Assembly: GCF_003073045.1 (NCBI RefSeq)
Contig: NC_037592.1
Span: 16,015,844 to 16,079,843, forward strand
Direction: 5' to 3'
Length of the DNA: 64,000 nt
Source of the DNA: Pomacea canaliculata
Lineage: Eukaryota; Mollusca; Gastropoda; Architaenioglossa; Ampullariidae
In this document: one piece after another, positions 34,141 through 47,700 of the stretch
Layout of the letters: each line of letters opens with the position of its first letter
How positions within the stretch are numbered: position 1 is the first letter of the stretch
Program-made: the position numbers and the translations under genes
The notes under the pieces: generated by a model
What the model was told of the DNA's origin: nothing
Databases searched by the model: none
What the model saw: only the letters and a program-made list of their open reading frames with translations

Positions 34141-36106
34141 GGTTGGAGACTCCGGATATTGGGAAAGGAGCCACACTAACTCCTCCAGTTGGAAAACCTA
34201 AGGTGTACACACATGCCTAAAACTGCAAGAGTAAAAAAACAAAAAATAACTTTTAAGAATTAACTTGTGCAAATAATTGACAAATGTCTGAAAAAAAAGG
34301 CACTAAGACAAGGCTCTACAGATAAATTTTTTCTGACAAATGTTTAACACTGGACTTGAATAGAAGTCAAAATAAGTTTTATCTTTTTCTCTGGGACACC
34401 TGACCAGCATGTGCACATGGGTCCTACGGGGTCAAGTGGGTTCAGAATGATTATCAGATGAACAGATTAACTAATTATCACTGAGGTGATTTATTTAGTT
34501 CGGGAAAATGGGATTCAGTAGAAAGATAAGAATTCAAAGGGTTTTTTCCTCAATGGCCATTAGGTCTACTTTTGGCAAGAATGCAGGGAAGTCCTTCACT
34601 CTATTCTAAGCCATTCAACTAAACCAACAGTCTCAGCAGGACCTTAAGTGCCTTTGTTTTAGAACAGGAGGAACAGAGTAGTGGCAGTGGTAGTGGGTAA
34701 CTTCTTTTTTTTAGAGGCAATTTACAAAATATTCAGAAATGGCAAGATCAGAAAAGCCATTAAATGTGAATTCTGTTGACATGAATTTAGCCCTGTAAGA
34801 AAACAGTTGCAAGCACCAAAGATACAAATTTATGTGTAAAGTATACAGTACAAGTTAAAATGGGCTATGCACATCATAGGACATTACATTCATAAATTTG
34901 ACTGAAAAGTTAACTTAACCACTCTAAACTTCCCCTGAGTGGAGTGAGGCTTGTTGAGACATTGTTGTAATATACCCAGATCAAACTTTCAACTTAGCAT
35001 TTTGTCATAAATTAGAGATCATCCAATATCTCTGTAAATATTGTTAATATTAGCATTTTGTGCTATTATGCTTTTACTGTGGTTTTTTGGTTCTTGTTAT
35101 TAAAACATTTTTAATGATCATTTTTTTTTGTGGGTGTGACTGTTATATGAGAGCAAGGAGTACATTGTGACTAATTATTCACAAATCAGTACCTAATATT
35201 TCCAAGTGTACCTGTTGTCTACAAATTCTAGGAGGCATAGATAGTACATTTAAATAAAAGAAAGTTACTTTTAATTATAACAAGAAGAAGCAAACTGAAT
35301 GCCGACTGAAGCTGAGTTAAAGGTACAGATGGTCTACTTCAAGGTACACAATAAATCATATAAACTGAAATCCCACGCAGAAAAAATGTGTTAAAACTAC
35401 AGAGGTCGAACTCATTAAAATATTTACTACACTTTTTAGTTAAATTTTAAATAACAGTCATTGTGATAGGCTTTTCTATCAATGAATAAAGTTTCATATG
35501 TGCCACTAGTTCATTATTTAAGGTTCACTACTACGTTTTAAATGTTAGTAAAAATGTAGAATTCTTGCAAGTGAGGTTCTAGTCTATTTAATTGTAAGAA
35601 ACAGCAACACGAGCTAATCCCGAGTTCCTAGTTACAAAAAAGCAAGCGTTAGTATGTGGTACTGGCATGCACTGATGCACCGATCCAAGTGACACACCTG
35701 CCTCTGTGCCTGGTTCCAGTTTCTGTAAATCAATCGTCCTCAGGTCGGTAAAAGCTGGTAAGCACCTACATTTTTTATTCCAGATAATTTCTCTTAAATT
35801 CAAAAAGTTCGACTAATAGCTCTATACAAATAATAATAACAATAATTAAAAAACTGCTAACATAATATTTATAACACTATTAGCAGCTACACAGTATATT
35901 AGAACTGTCAATTTTAATTCACACAATAAGACTATGAATGAAGCTTTGCCATTTAAAGATCATTGAGCAACGACGTAACCAGCCCTTTCCACGATGTATC
36001 ATTATAAATCAGAGAGACTCACCAGTCATGATAAAGGAAATAAAATAACCGTCAAGTAAATAAGCCTAAAAGTATGATGATATAATATAATAATTGTTAT
36101 ACTTAC

Positions 36107-36175
36107 AAGAAGAATGCTAGGAACTCGTCAGCCAGACAGCAGCAGATAATCAACTTCCGGTAGCCTCACTTGAGT
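36107..36175 (-). other. LIX1L: Probable 5' non-coding exon of LIX1L
   Basis: On the minus strand a strong donor (ctt|gtaagt) ends at 36106, matching the acceptor before LIX1L exon 1 (34198) and implying a 1.9-kb 5'UTR intron. The start is not defined; it is bounded by the divergent ACP1 start at 36199. Confidence 0.55.
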
Positions 36176-36198
36176 GACCACACGAGTGAGGTACTCAA
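36160..36198. promoter_or_regulatory. Compact bidirectional promoter between LIX1L and ACP1
   Basis: The inferred LIX1L first exon points left from about 36107-36175 and the ACP1 ATG is at 36199, so both transcripts must start within about 100 bp. No TATA box is visible. The repeat CACTTGAGTGACCACACGAG (36167 onward) lies between them. Confidence 0.5.
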
Positions 36199-39100
36199 AT
36201 GGCATCGTCTACTAGCAAGAAGTCAGTTCTATTTGTATGTTTAGGTAAGTGGAACCACTGGACAAAAATCTGATGAACTTTTATTTATGTTTTTTATTCT
36301 TTAATCTAAAATTAATTTGCTGATCGAGACATTAAGCTTTTTAGGGGGATGAATGTTATGGTGGTGAAGTCGAGTTTACCTCCCTTGGCTTAATATGAGG
36401 CCTAGAGAATAAGATTGCAACGTGTCGTCTGCTTTTATAAAGAAAGGAATGGGGGGGGGACATTTGTTCCTATTGCTTTCTCAATGAAGTAAGTGCAGGA
36501 TGAAATAGTATTCTATCGTATATAATAGTATATATCATATAGTATTATGAACGAAATATATTTTCGAAAATACGATCGCAGGTCTTCTTCATCCGACTTT
36601 CAAAGTAGTGTGAGTGGTAAAACTGTGATCTCTGTCATCTGATGAGAGTGCCTTTACAAAATTTTCAGGCAACATATGCAGATCTCCCACAGCTGAAGCA
36701 ATCATGCAGCATTTAGTGAAAGAACGGGGAGAGGAACATAAGGTAAACACGCAGTTTCTATTAATGACAGACCATATGGTATTTTGAAAACCAAAATCGA
36801 TTTTTCAGTGACTTTTTAAATTTGATTCTTAACATGATTAGGATTAAGAAATAAGTCAGCATCGTCAAAATCCTGGGTACAATGTGAGATTGTGTGTAGG
36901 GGTAATAATATCAGTTCTTAACATTTTTTTGTGCAAAATAAAAAAAATTCAATGCTGTTCTGCAAATGTTGATTTCTCATATAACATTAAATGTTGTGTT
37001 TAATTGTACGCACAAATTTTCAGTATGTGTTATGATTTTATAGTGGATTATTGACAGTGCTGCAACAGCTGACTACAATGTCGGGTGTCCACCAGACCGA
37101 CGAACCATTCAAGTTCTAGAAAAAAATGGTATTAAAGGTTACAAACACAAAGCAAGACTGGTAAGCACAGACAACAGAGAGAGAAAATGAATAACTCAAA
37201 TTCAGAGAGCACAGAATGTGCATGCAAGCATTAAAGTGTAAATTAAATATGTTTATGATGCTTTCATTATCTTTTTATTATTGTAATCAATCATTGTCAT
37301 CATCATCACAGTGCACAAAAACAGCTCATATATGGTTAATTTTTCTTGATAAGATAATTATTATTCTGTGTATTTGATTTAAAATATACGTTTAATGAGA
37401 GCATAAGAGTAATATCTCAGAATTTGATGTTTTTAGTTTTTCTTCCTTTTTATGTTTTCTTTGTGCAGATAACAGATGAGGACTTCAATACGTTTGACAT
37501 GATTTTTGGCATGGATCATGCAAATATAAGGTAATTTTTCTTTTGGTTCAGTTGTGTGAAATACACAGTCTAATAAAAATAGGTGTGTTTGGAGATGGGC
37601 ACGCTTCCATTGTCAGTAGGACACCATTAAATCATTTTCAGGATGTCTCAGTGCCACATAATTATCATCTGCCAGTGATTCTATGTGTGCAAGAGTTTCT
37701 CAGCACCAGCAAGACAATTGTATATTAGCAGCAGACTGATTGCCATATTCTCATCTTATTAGAGGCAGGTATCAGTGTGTATAAATTATGTCAGATGCTT
37801 CAGTGCTAAATACTTCTCACTAATTTGTTTGTGTGTGGACTCCTTGTAAATGCCATTATCTCCTCCATGTGCATGCTAAATGTTCATGATCATTACTTTT
37901 CATTACAGGAATACATAAACAGTCCCATTGGTATACATTCTAAATATCTATTCAAAAGTCCATACATGCAAAGAAGTCAAATCAAATTTGTACACAGATA
38001 AGCCTAAATCATAATGTAAGCATTTCCATGTACAATCCTGACAGCAATATGGTCAACCTCATTTTATGCATGGTGCTGGTCATGTTTCTGTGGAGAATGT
38101 TGAGAGAGGTGTGTGTGTCTAGTGCAAGAGAGACAAGTTGATTAAAATCTTATGGCTTCATTCAAAATTTTAAGATGTGTTTGTGTGACCAGATGCATTT
38201 CAGACAGTGCAGATCTAAATTCAATGCAGGTCATTACTGCTAGCTGCTGGCGGATGGTGCTATGATTCTTACTAACTATTGCAGTGACTTGGAAGACTTG
38301 AAACCTAGAGGAAGATGCCATTCTAGACTACATCTTCTTGGAGAGTGGGACCCAAACAAAGAGACAATTATAAAAGATCCTTATTTTGTAAGTTTTTGCA
38401 TACAAAGTTGCATGTACAACTCTATACATAGTTTCAGACAAGATAGACAGTTCCAGAAATGTGAATTTTAGAAACAAATATATTTTTATTGTTCAACACA
38501 TAAAATGATGAAAGTATTTTACAGACTTTCGTTAAGACACATTGAAACCATAATACCCCATTAAAGATAAAAAGATACAGTTACTTCGGTAGAAAGGCCC
38601 TACAACATGAAAAGAACACAGACACAGACTTGAGAGTAAAGAAGTTTGTGAACATGACAGTCTTTTTCTGGTTGCTGCCCCTCTCGAAGGCCAACAAGAT
38701 CCAGCCTACCAATATATAAAGAACACACCAATAAAAGAAAGAAAAAAAAATCAGGACAGAAAAATTACAGTCTTTAAAATGTAATAACCATTAAGCTTAA
38801 ATTTTCAATACTACTAATAAAATATTCCCCAGTAAATAATTTACATTCAGTCAAAAACTTATTCAAAGAAAGATTCAAAAAGAAAACTGACTTCAACAAG
38901 TTTTCACTCTTCTAATTACACTCTTTTAACAAGTCTGATCAGGACAGCATTGTGGAAAACCATCTGGTTTATTGACCCAGTCAAGGAGGAAAATACTCCA
39001 CAATGAAACGTGTACAAAATCACTCCTTGATCTTATCCCTTCCATTCACAGTTTACACTAGTGAAGTCTCTCAATGATGTTACATCAAAGAAAAAACGAC

Positions 39101-39557
39101 TGTCACGAGACACATGCACTCCCATGAAAATCACTTGTTATCTGCCTGCTATCCCTTCCCATTTAATTGATTTTAAAAAATAGCAGGTTCATGACAAATA
39201 GAAATTGCACTATATTGTCCATTGTGTTTCAAAGATGTGAAAATAACCATTATTTAATTTTAGATTATTTCTCATTAGTAGCATTTGAATTTGATTTATC
39301 AGCATTGTCCTCTATTTTCTATGATATCACATATGTCATTATGTTCATTCTAGAAAGTTATGTATTTTAAGGTATAGATTTAAGATTCCACCGACAACCA
39401 TTATCTAGAGTTTTGAAAGAGAGTTCTGTCTATTCAGACCCCTGTGTCACTCGATAGTTTCTGTCTATTGCAGCTCCCTGGCATGGAACCCTTTGATGAA
39501 GTCTTTGCCCAATGCATGCGATGCATTACAGCCTACCTTTGTGCTTCCAGCAACTGA
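36199..39557 (+). CDS. ACP1: Low-molecular-weight protein tyrosine phosphatase (ACP1), six exons
   Basis: A cytosolic phosphatase that removes phosphate from phosphotyrosine (and small aryl phosphates) through a cysteinyl-phosphate intermediate. Exons: 36199-36244, 36669-36742, 37044-37160, 37469-37530, 38285-38387, 39474-39557. All splice sites are GT-AG and the phases join to 161 aa (human about 158). The P-loop is VCLGNICRS with nucleophile Cys14 and Arg20, the C-x5-R motif. SAATADYNVGCPPD follows, then the FDMIFGMD substrate loop. The general acid is Asp131 in DPYF; most family members have DPYY, so the second regulatory Tyr is Phe here. The C-terminus (LPGMEPFDEVFAQCMRCITAYL) fits the last helix. 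The start is the first ATG of the exon. Vertebrates have two alternative third exons; I see only one. Confidence 0.96.
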
Positions 39558-40180
39558 GGCGTTTGATCCGTTTAACACCACATTATAAAAGTGGTTATAT
39601 TTCTGATATATATTTTTATAATATAGTTGGAATAGGAGGAAATGTGATGTATTTATAAGCTTTTCAATGCTGTGTTCATACCTTTCGAAATTTTACACAG
39701 CTTATAATTTTTTTACTTACATTTACATTAGCAGAATTTGCCCTAAAAGTGGTTGAATATGTGTGTGTCTGTATATATGAAGATTTTGAATCATCATTGC
39801 ATCTGTGATGCAATTTTCTTTCTATGATAGTTGCGTTAAATTACAAAACCGCAGATTAACCACAAAGAATTTGACCACATTAGCCATGGAGCATACCTCT
39901 AATAATTATTAGGCATTCGATATTCAGGATGCTGGAAAAAATCATCATGATCCTGCAGATTAATTTTGTTTGCAATGTTTCTGTTCCATGTGGCCTTGTT
40001 GATCATCAAAGGGAAGCTACATTCACGTCTTTTAGAAATTTTTTTTTCTTCACTGCAGGAATTTATTTTTTTTCATTCTGTATGGATGTATGTGGGTCTG
40101 CTTTTCAACATACATTCTAGCGCAGTTTTACACACATTGTCACATAGTCATATAATCAGTTTTTATTCATTGATTTCTGT

Positions 40181-40186
40181 AATAAA
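40181..40186 (+). terminator. ACP1: Poly(A) signal AATAAA of ACP1
   Basis: AATAAA lies 624 bases after the ACP1 TGA, followed by GAGTTTTAAAAAAGT and a T-run at about 40245-40265. The 3'UTR is AT-rich and ORF-free. Confidence 0.6.
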
Positions 40187-40279
40187 ATGAGAGTTTTAAA
40201 AAAGTCAACATTTGTCCGTTACAAGAGTTGTTTGATGATCAGCCTTTTTTTTTTTTTTTTTTTTTGCACTTGTCAGTGT

Positions 40280-40625
40280 TTCGATGTGGCCAGCTAGGAC
40301 AAGCTCGACAAGGTAGAAAGCTGTGCATACGGCTCGGACAAAGTAGGTAATGAAGACTACATAGTTGGGTGTACGGCAGGTAAAAAGGTGTGTGTGTGAC
40401 TGGGGCAAGCTACACAAGGCATACGAGCTACATATGCGATTAGTACAAGCCTAAGTAAAGTAGATGAGCTGTGTGTAGGCTGCAATAAACCCCACAAGGC
40501 AGATGAGCTGTATATGCGAGGCTAGGACAAGGTCGAGAGCTGTGTGCAGCTGAGACAAGCCTACAGAAGGTAGACAAGTTATGTGTATGGCTTGCGACAA
40601 TCCTGGACAAGGCAGATTGACATGC
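40280..40625. repeat. Degenerate tandem repeat, unit about 40 bp
   Basis: About eight diverged copies of a unit of 39-44 bp, roughly GGACAAGC(C/T)(A/T)ACAAGGTAGA(C/T)GAGCTGTGTGTA(T/G)GGCT. Clear cores start near 40300, 40341, 40400, 40445, 40485, 40524, 40551 and 40594. The long minus ORFs over it (40440-40709) result from the repeat, not from a gene. Confidence 0.6.
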
Positions 40626-41694
40626 TGTGTTCGTCGGTTTGCGTGCATTTGTGGGTGTGATTGCTTGGCTTTTTGTCCTATACACGTTAACAGATGACGA
40701 TGTGAGCAACAGAGTGTATGAATGCTTGATTTATTTCAAGAACAATGTCTCACTGCACGCACGCATTTTTACCCGACTTAGACGCTTCCATGCAGGACCT
40801 GAAACAGACCCTGGAAGATTTTTGTCTAAAGTGTTTGCCCTGTCTATGTTCTATTATTAACATCTACCATTTTATCTTTTAGGGACAAAAGTATTATATG
40901 TAAATACTTGAGAAGAAGAGTGTGTGGATTTTCTAGTTTGCGTAAATTGTGGCTTTGATTGTTAAATTGAAACGATGTATGTGCAATTCGTGCATTATTA
41001 TTCTTAACGGATCAGAGGTCAAGATAGCATTCTTTCTCCAAACCCAACGAGCCATTTAATTCTGTTAATTGGTGTTGCAAATAGTTAAATTCCTACGGCA
41101 GTAATGACCCGAAAATGAACCGCTTCTACGGAGGTGTAGGCTTTAGTGCTTTCCAGACCACTATCGGAGGGACAACCCCTTTTTGGCATCCGTGTCGTGA
41201 CATCAGCCCACTCCGAGTACGTTGTAAGCACGTAAGCAAGCATGTTGCTGGGGATAGCATCAGTGTCGAGAGGGTCTTAATAGTTGCTAGGTATCTTGTG
41301 TGTTAGTTACCTAGCCGCTATAGTGACGGGAACCTTGATTTTTGGTGATTAACGACTGCTTCAGTTGTGGATTCCTCAACAAGCAAGAACAAATTTCAGT
41401 TATAATCCAATATTTTCTGCCTAACAATGTACCATTGTAAAGTACTTTTGTGGACTTAACAATCTGACTGCAGAGCCATCTGTTGGCAGGGAGCATCCGC
41501 ATAATTCATGGGTAGCAACTGGTCGAGAATAAGTCCTTCTTCGGTTCCTTCTACACTATTTTTGTATATAAAAAAGTAGTAAAGCTTACTCAGGGCTTCT
41601 ACTTACGCAAAAAATTGCGTCCAGTACGAATTAAAAGTTCGGAGGACCCCTTCAGTTTTCGTGAATGGGGTCTCCTTCAAATTTGGGCGAAGAA

Positions 41695-41730
41695 CAGGGA
41701 CCCCTTAAAAATCTGAAGAAGGGGTCCCTG
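41695..41730. repeat. Perfect 12-bp stem hairpin
   Basis: CAGGGACCCCTT and AAGGGGTCCCTG are exact inverse complements separated by 12 bases. The neighbouring 41640-41745 repeats GGACCCC/GGGGTCC several more times, so the segment is probably part of an old repeat element. Confidence 0.6.
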
Positions 41731-44699
41731 GGACCCCAAAGAATTTAGCCTTAGCAGAAGCCCTGTTACTTCTTACCCTCTGAGTGTGAGGAGGTGTATG
41801 TTTGTGAATCGCTGATTTGCAGTGTCGACTTGGGGTCTGATTTTCCTTACTTTGCCTCTGTTTACATATACCTCCGCGGTCTGTCTGCATTAGATCCTCT
41901 CTACCGACCGATAGATGGCTTTAGCTGGTGTTAATGCATTATTTTCAGAAAACTAATTTCGTTGTTCTTGGCATTTAGTTTCTGTAAATGAAAATCAAAG
42001 ATAACACAATTCAGCTTAAAAAGACTTGTAACTTTCTTATTACTATATATAAAAGGAGAAATTTTATTTTGAAGGAAAGAGCTCATATTTCGTGTAACAG
42101 AATTTTTTTATTGCAACTGTTTACCTAAGAGGTTGAGAACTTATCAACAGCTGCATCCGGCATCTGCGTGTCGTGCTTATGACCGCTGTAATTAGTTAAA
42201 TCAACATGTCACGTCAGCTTATTGTGACCCAGTGCTGCCTCGCTGCTGTAAACCACCACTCCTACTTTCCCCAGCTCTTTGAAATTACACCTCCACACCT
42301 AGCCCTCTCTTCTCCATCCCATTCCCTGCTCCTCCATCTCCGAACATATTCCCGATCGCCTCCGAAGATCCCAAATATCTACTGCAGCCTACGCGGTAAG
42401 GGTTAGTCACTTCGTGTTTGTTATGTCCTCTGCACGAATACGAGCGCACACCTGAAGATAGAGCGAAAGAAGAAAGGAGAAGGGGAGGGAGGGCTAGAGA
42501 GACAGCGGCAGTGCACATGGGGGTCTCAAATAACGGTTCATCGGCAAGTAGGGGCAAGGGAGTGGGGGCGGTAGGATGCAGAGTCGGGCAGGGATTCTGT
42601 GTAGCGGAGCTTGCTGGCAAAGCCATATATGCCGTTCGGCAAAGCTACGTCACACGGAGAATGCCGCGCAGCTTTTCACTGGGGCTGTTGGCAGGGCACC
42701 CGGTCTGGTTTCAGCAATGCTGTTTCTGTGGTAGTGTACGATATATTCATTTGTTCTGGATCGCACGTCCTTGCTTGAAGGGGAGGGGAGGCTGAAGGGC
42801 ATATACTAGACAGCACTTCAGTATCGTACGGTTCTACCTGGATCACCGAGACAAACTTATATTCACCAACACCCTCGATCAAACACAGAACACGTTTCGG
42901 TTAGGTCTCACACAGCTCTCCTAAAGTTTTGAACAGTCGTTGCGTCTGGTTTGATGCTGCACCATTCCAACATACTTCCAAAACTTAAAAAAAAAACCAA
43001 CATAACTAAGCTATTAAGATAGGCTTCCTTACAACTGGGCGAACAGCGAAAATGTACGAGCAAGCAAACCCCATCCTACTGACGAGGGTCTAAAGGCTAT
43101 CTCTACATTGGTGCTGTCTGTATCTGTCAGCGTCTGGTGCGAAATGGCAGGCATCTTGCCGTCCGATTCGCCATGAGTGGCGCGCAGGCCTTCATAAGTC
43201 ACGTGACATATTTTCAGCTTCCATCCCCTTCCTTCTTTTAGCTTTTTCCACTACCTCCACCCTTCTCTTCTCCTCCACCGACCTTCACGCCCACTCAGCG
43301 GCGGAGGCAAGGCGCTAGCTGCCTGGAAGACGAGATAGCCCTTACTAGCAAGAACCTTCTGCCATTGCACCCTTACTAGCAGTGGGACTTGGTCTTCTCT
43401 CCGCCTGTTGTCTTGGTGAGTAGCCTGTGCTGTCTTCTCACACTCACAGTCTGGCCTCTCTGACCATTCTATTCCTCCCCTTGACCACGCAGTAGCCACT
43501 AAACTTTTTGTAACAGTTCGCGAAGTGACTTTTATTTTACCGATGCATTATCGCCATCCTGCGCCGGTCTCTCAGCCTCCCTCCTACCTGTGTGACGCTC
43601 GGCTGGGTTAGATTGAGGGCTATCCCCCCCTCCCATCCTAACTCCGACGTGCTCACCACTATATGCGCACCCGGGGGTATGTATGCCAAACTATGTGCTC
43701 ACATTTCGTCTTGCCCAAGTCACAGATGCGCTGTGTTTGCAATACTTTGCCAAATTCTTGGACATAGTCTCCTTGTCATTCTTCTTCTTTCACGCATTGT
43801 TGCCTTCGTACTTTTATGACCACGAAGTTGTTGTTTGAGGGTTGTTTTGTATGGGGGTGATGCTCGAGGTTTGATTTATCGACCGTTTATCAGCCTGTTT
43901 CGTCGACAAGCCGAGGCAGTCCAGAGTAGAACTAGTGTCGTGATCAGTATCGGTGAGGACTTGGCCGTGTACGGCAGTGTTAGCTCTAATGGTTGATGAT
44001 TGTACACCATTTCCTAAATATGTTTTTAAGGCTTATGTCAGCCTCTAAATTAGTTTCTAATATGTGTACCAGTGTCTCGTCTTTTGGCACAGCCTCCCGT
44101 TATATAATCTTCAGAACAAAATTGGATTATAGAGCCAGGAACTCTCTTGTTTATTACTTATTGAGCATTTAATTCAGACCTGCTTCCAGTTTAGTGCCGT
44201 TGTCTTTGCATTTACAGGATTTTGAAAACAAGAAAGATAACGTTTTCACTTATTATAATATTTTTGCCAAGACCTGGATCAGATGACGGATAAGTGTGAT
44301 GAACGGCGTCCAGTTACGCACATACACGCGATGTTCTCGAGGGAAACAGTTCCGCTCCTTTGCCAATACCACCCTAGATGCTTATCAGTATGGATGAGAG
44401 CCGTCTGGTGTTGGTGCTGTGTTGGCTGCTCCAGGTCTGATACAAGGGAGCATGCTGCCCTGCAAGTTCAACTTCGTATCGCTGGACGACCAACTGCCAG
44501 CTGGACATACAGTCCGCTTTGCAGAGCTGATCACGCATGAAACATCCCCACTGTTTCTTTGTTGTTGTTGTAGTTGTTTTTCAAAGCTGGCGAGTTCTTT
44601 TCTTGGCTTCACAGACAAATATCCTAACGCAGAGAGCTCAATGAGCTCGATATGGACGTCTATGGGCAATATCTGTTTGGGACTAACCACGTATCATAT

Positions 44700-44782
44700 T
44701 TATCGCGCTAAGAGCATGCTCCTTAGGAGTGTGAGTATGCGCTTTACAAATTTTGCATTATTATTATTAGACATAGAAAAGG
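44700..44782 (+). repeat. SINE-like 3' tail
   Basis: ATGCGCTTTACAAATTTTGC followed by ATTATTATTATTAG resembles the 3' tail (GCGCTTTAyAAAT plus ATT repeats) of widespread invertebrate SINEs. No clear tRNA-like head is visible upstream. Confidence 0.35.
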
Positions 44783-47700
44783 TTCCGGAGCATGACGCTG
44801 GAAGGATGTGTTTGAAACGCCACTGAAAAATAACTGATCTTGTCCCTGCTGGCACCACATCTAATCTTGTTTACATCATGCAAATATACAGCCTCATCTG
44901 CCAATTGCCATGAAGAGCCAAACATGTACGGATGCTGGTTGAGGAGAGCTTTAACCGACTTATGACCATCTTTTATTCCGTATATTTAGAAGATATGGAA
45001 TTGTTGAATCGAGACATAATCCTTGCAATCGGTGGCAAAATGAATTGTACTAAAATTTGTATAATTAGCTTTGGAAATATTTATTATAAAATAGATTTAT
45101 ATAAATATGGTAAGTACAACTTGATAAACTAATGTTCTATACACATACACTCTTTTGGATTATTTTAACCTAGAAGAAAGCTATTAGCCGAGTTGTTGGC
45201 GTTCGAAAGGTGTGGCGCAGTGAACTTCCCCCAGTCTATCTGGCTGTTGGGAATGTGTACCTGACTCCATAGAGGGTTGGGGGAAGGAGAGAGGGACAGG
45301 TAAGATATACTGTGCACTCAGTTAAAAACAAGCAATCAGCATGGCATGTTTGAGTCTTTAATGATAGTCTTTCGGACGTATCCACACTGCTGGAAATAGT
45401 GAACTGTTCCTGCTACACATGTTTGCAACAATAGACACCGCGTTTTTACCCGGGTTTTCTGTCTTTTTATTTTTATTTGACTTCGTGTGACCGATGAAGA
45501 TCTGGTCAAAAATGCAATGATCAGTACTACAGCTGCATCCGGTTGTCAGGTTGTGGTAAGCTCTGCTCGTGACACGTGACTAACACATAGGTTGCTGTTC
45601 CACTGTCTTACAGTCTAAATGGTTTACGTTTAAGATTTCTGTATGTACTAGCATGTTTACTGGCTTCACGGGGATGATATATGAAAAATGTTCAGCACAG
45701 TGTGGCGAGGAAGAAATCACCCAGAGCAGCTTTTTCAGAAGTCCACCGCCACACCTGTCTAGAGATGATAGAAGAGTGAAGAGTGTGAGTTATATATCTT
45801 CCTGTCTTCCTGTTCATGCACAGCTGCAGGATTGCATCAGCAGTAGCTGTTTGCACTGTGAGGAAGGTAAATGGAGATACCGTGCACGCACAGTAAATTG
45901 TTTATGTTGTAATATGTTCACACTTTCCAATTGTTTATATGGTGTGCGTGTGTGCGTGCACGCGTGCATAATTTTTTTTTTTTTTGGTCATCATTTTTAC
46001 GGGTTTTTATATCGATGTTCTCCCATACTCTTTTTTTCTGCGTCAGCTCTTCTCCCTCTCGCTATACCTCTCTGGCTGCGTGAGACTGTCGACTCAAAAT
46101 ATAGCAGCAAACAACACCATCATTGCAACAATTTTTTTTATTCCTCTGGTGGCAAAGTGTCTTTTGAGACTGCTGGAGAATAAAGAGCACAGTATCGTTA
46201 GCAAAAAGGCTTTCTTTGTCACGTCAGCAGTCATAATACCTGTTGATCCATTCCCCTAACATCCAGAGAGTATAATGGCTTTGTTTGTTGGGCCCTCAAC
46301 AGCAGACTTTCCGAATATTATCTTCAAAACTGTTCTTGTGCAGCTCAGCTTTTTCGTCCTTGCCTGTGTATTATCTCTTGTATAAAGTGTGTGAAGGTTA
46401 GACGTGTGTGCATGCAAGTTTGAATATTACTTTTTTCTCTAAGGTTCTGTCCTGACTTTTATCGGACTGTCACATCAGTTAGTATTTATTTAAAAAAGAA
46501 AACGCTATGTCATCACATGCGAGGATATAGTTTGTGTGTTTTATTATAATTTTTGCATTCATTTACACTGCCCTATATATGGCCTGTACATGAGGCTTGC
46601 TCATATAGAGGTTTGCTGCTGTCGGCACAGTGACTGTGATGGCTTTGTCCGGTTTCTACGAAAACAGACTCTCCTGTCAGCTGTGTTTAGCACTCTCCTT
46701 TTGATATGTTCGTAATCAGTTCCTCTGCATCCAAACTTTCTCACGGAAACTGGCAAAGAGCAATTCAATACAAAATATAATAGCCTGAACAAGAAGCAGT
46801 CAATAAGTGTAAGAATTCTTTTTTATTTTTAATTCACCATTTGTCTCTCTCACTCACACATAGAGCATATAGCTAACATAATTTTGTGCGGCTAAATGCC
46901 GCGTTTTGTTATAACTGTGCTCAATGTTGTTCTGTTTCATAGCGTTCTGCCTTACTACGAACAGAATAACACACTCCAAGACGACAGTTATGTTTACTTA
47001 GAATAGCTCAGACTCACACACCAAAGAGTAAGTCAAGGGGCGTAACTAGGATATCGTAATAAATGTAACGATTAAAATGGAGCTAGATGATTCACATTTT
47101 ATAGGACCCAGGACTTAGAGCTCAAGGGCTTTCGCTATTTTTAGCATATCTGAGACTCGATATCCAGGTGGACTACAAGTATGGTCTTTGATGAAAATGT
47201 GGCAGTATGTGTGACACGCCATCGTTATCGTCACACGACGAACAACTGCTTTTTGTTGACCGTCAGTTTGAGTGACGTGCAGATGCTGTGTTTACTGTCA
47301 ACTTACATAACACAATATCTGCAGTTAATATAGACCATATCCAAACATCATCTTTTTATCCTTCGATGACCCTTGTAGAAAAAGTTAAGAGAGACGGGGT
47401 AAGACTGGCGTGCAAACCACTTTTTACACCTCATCTCACCTGCGCGTTCAGCAAGCCAGGAGTCTGTCAGGCCAGGCAACGAGCCGACTACCTTTACTAA
47501 CACCACAGTTCTCTGAAGGTGCAAAAGGACAAGCAGGAAACAGCGAAAACATGTAAAGAAAGTACAAGAAAAATAAGACGGGACTGTTTGTACCCTCCGG
47601 AAGCTAGAGAGCCTTTCTGGTGAGTCATTCACTGCTTCGCGGAATGTGAGTGCGTCTATAGCGAGGCTGTACTGTCAGGGGCCTGGCCCCAGCGCGGGTG

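Noticed and set aside
40440..40709. Two minus-strand ORFs (65 and 89 aa)
   Set aside because: They come from the 40-bp degenerate tandem repeat.
42285..42795. Long overlapping ORFs on both strands in a GC-rich block
   Set aside because: Openness on both strands follows from GC content; the peptides are low-complexity and unrecognised. The block may be a promoter instead.
44385..44826. Overlapping ORFs on both strands
   Set aside because: A short protein-like stretch (CKFNFVSLDDQLPAG) dissolves into a TTGTTG repeat and a SINE-like tail; no family is recognised.
45653..46183. 176-aa plus-strand ORF
   Set aside because: It crosses GT/GC repeats and a poly(T) run, its composition is phenylalanine-rich noise, and there is no good splice context.
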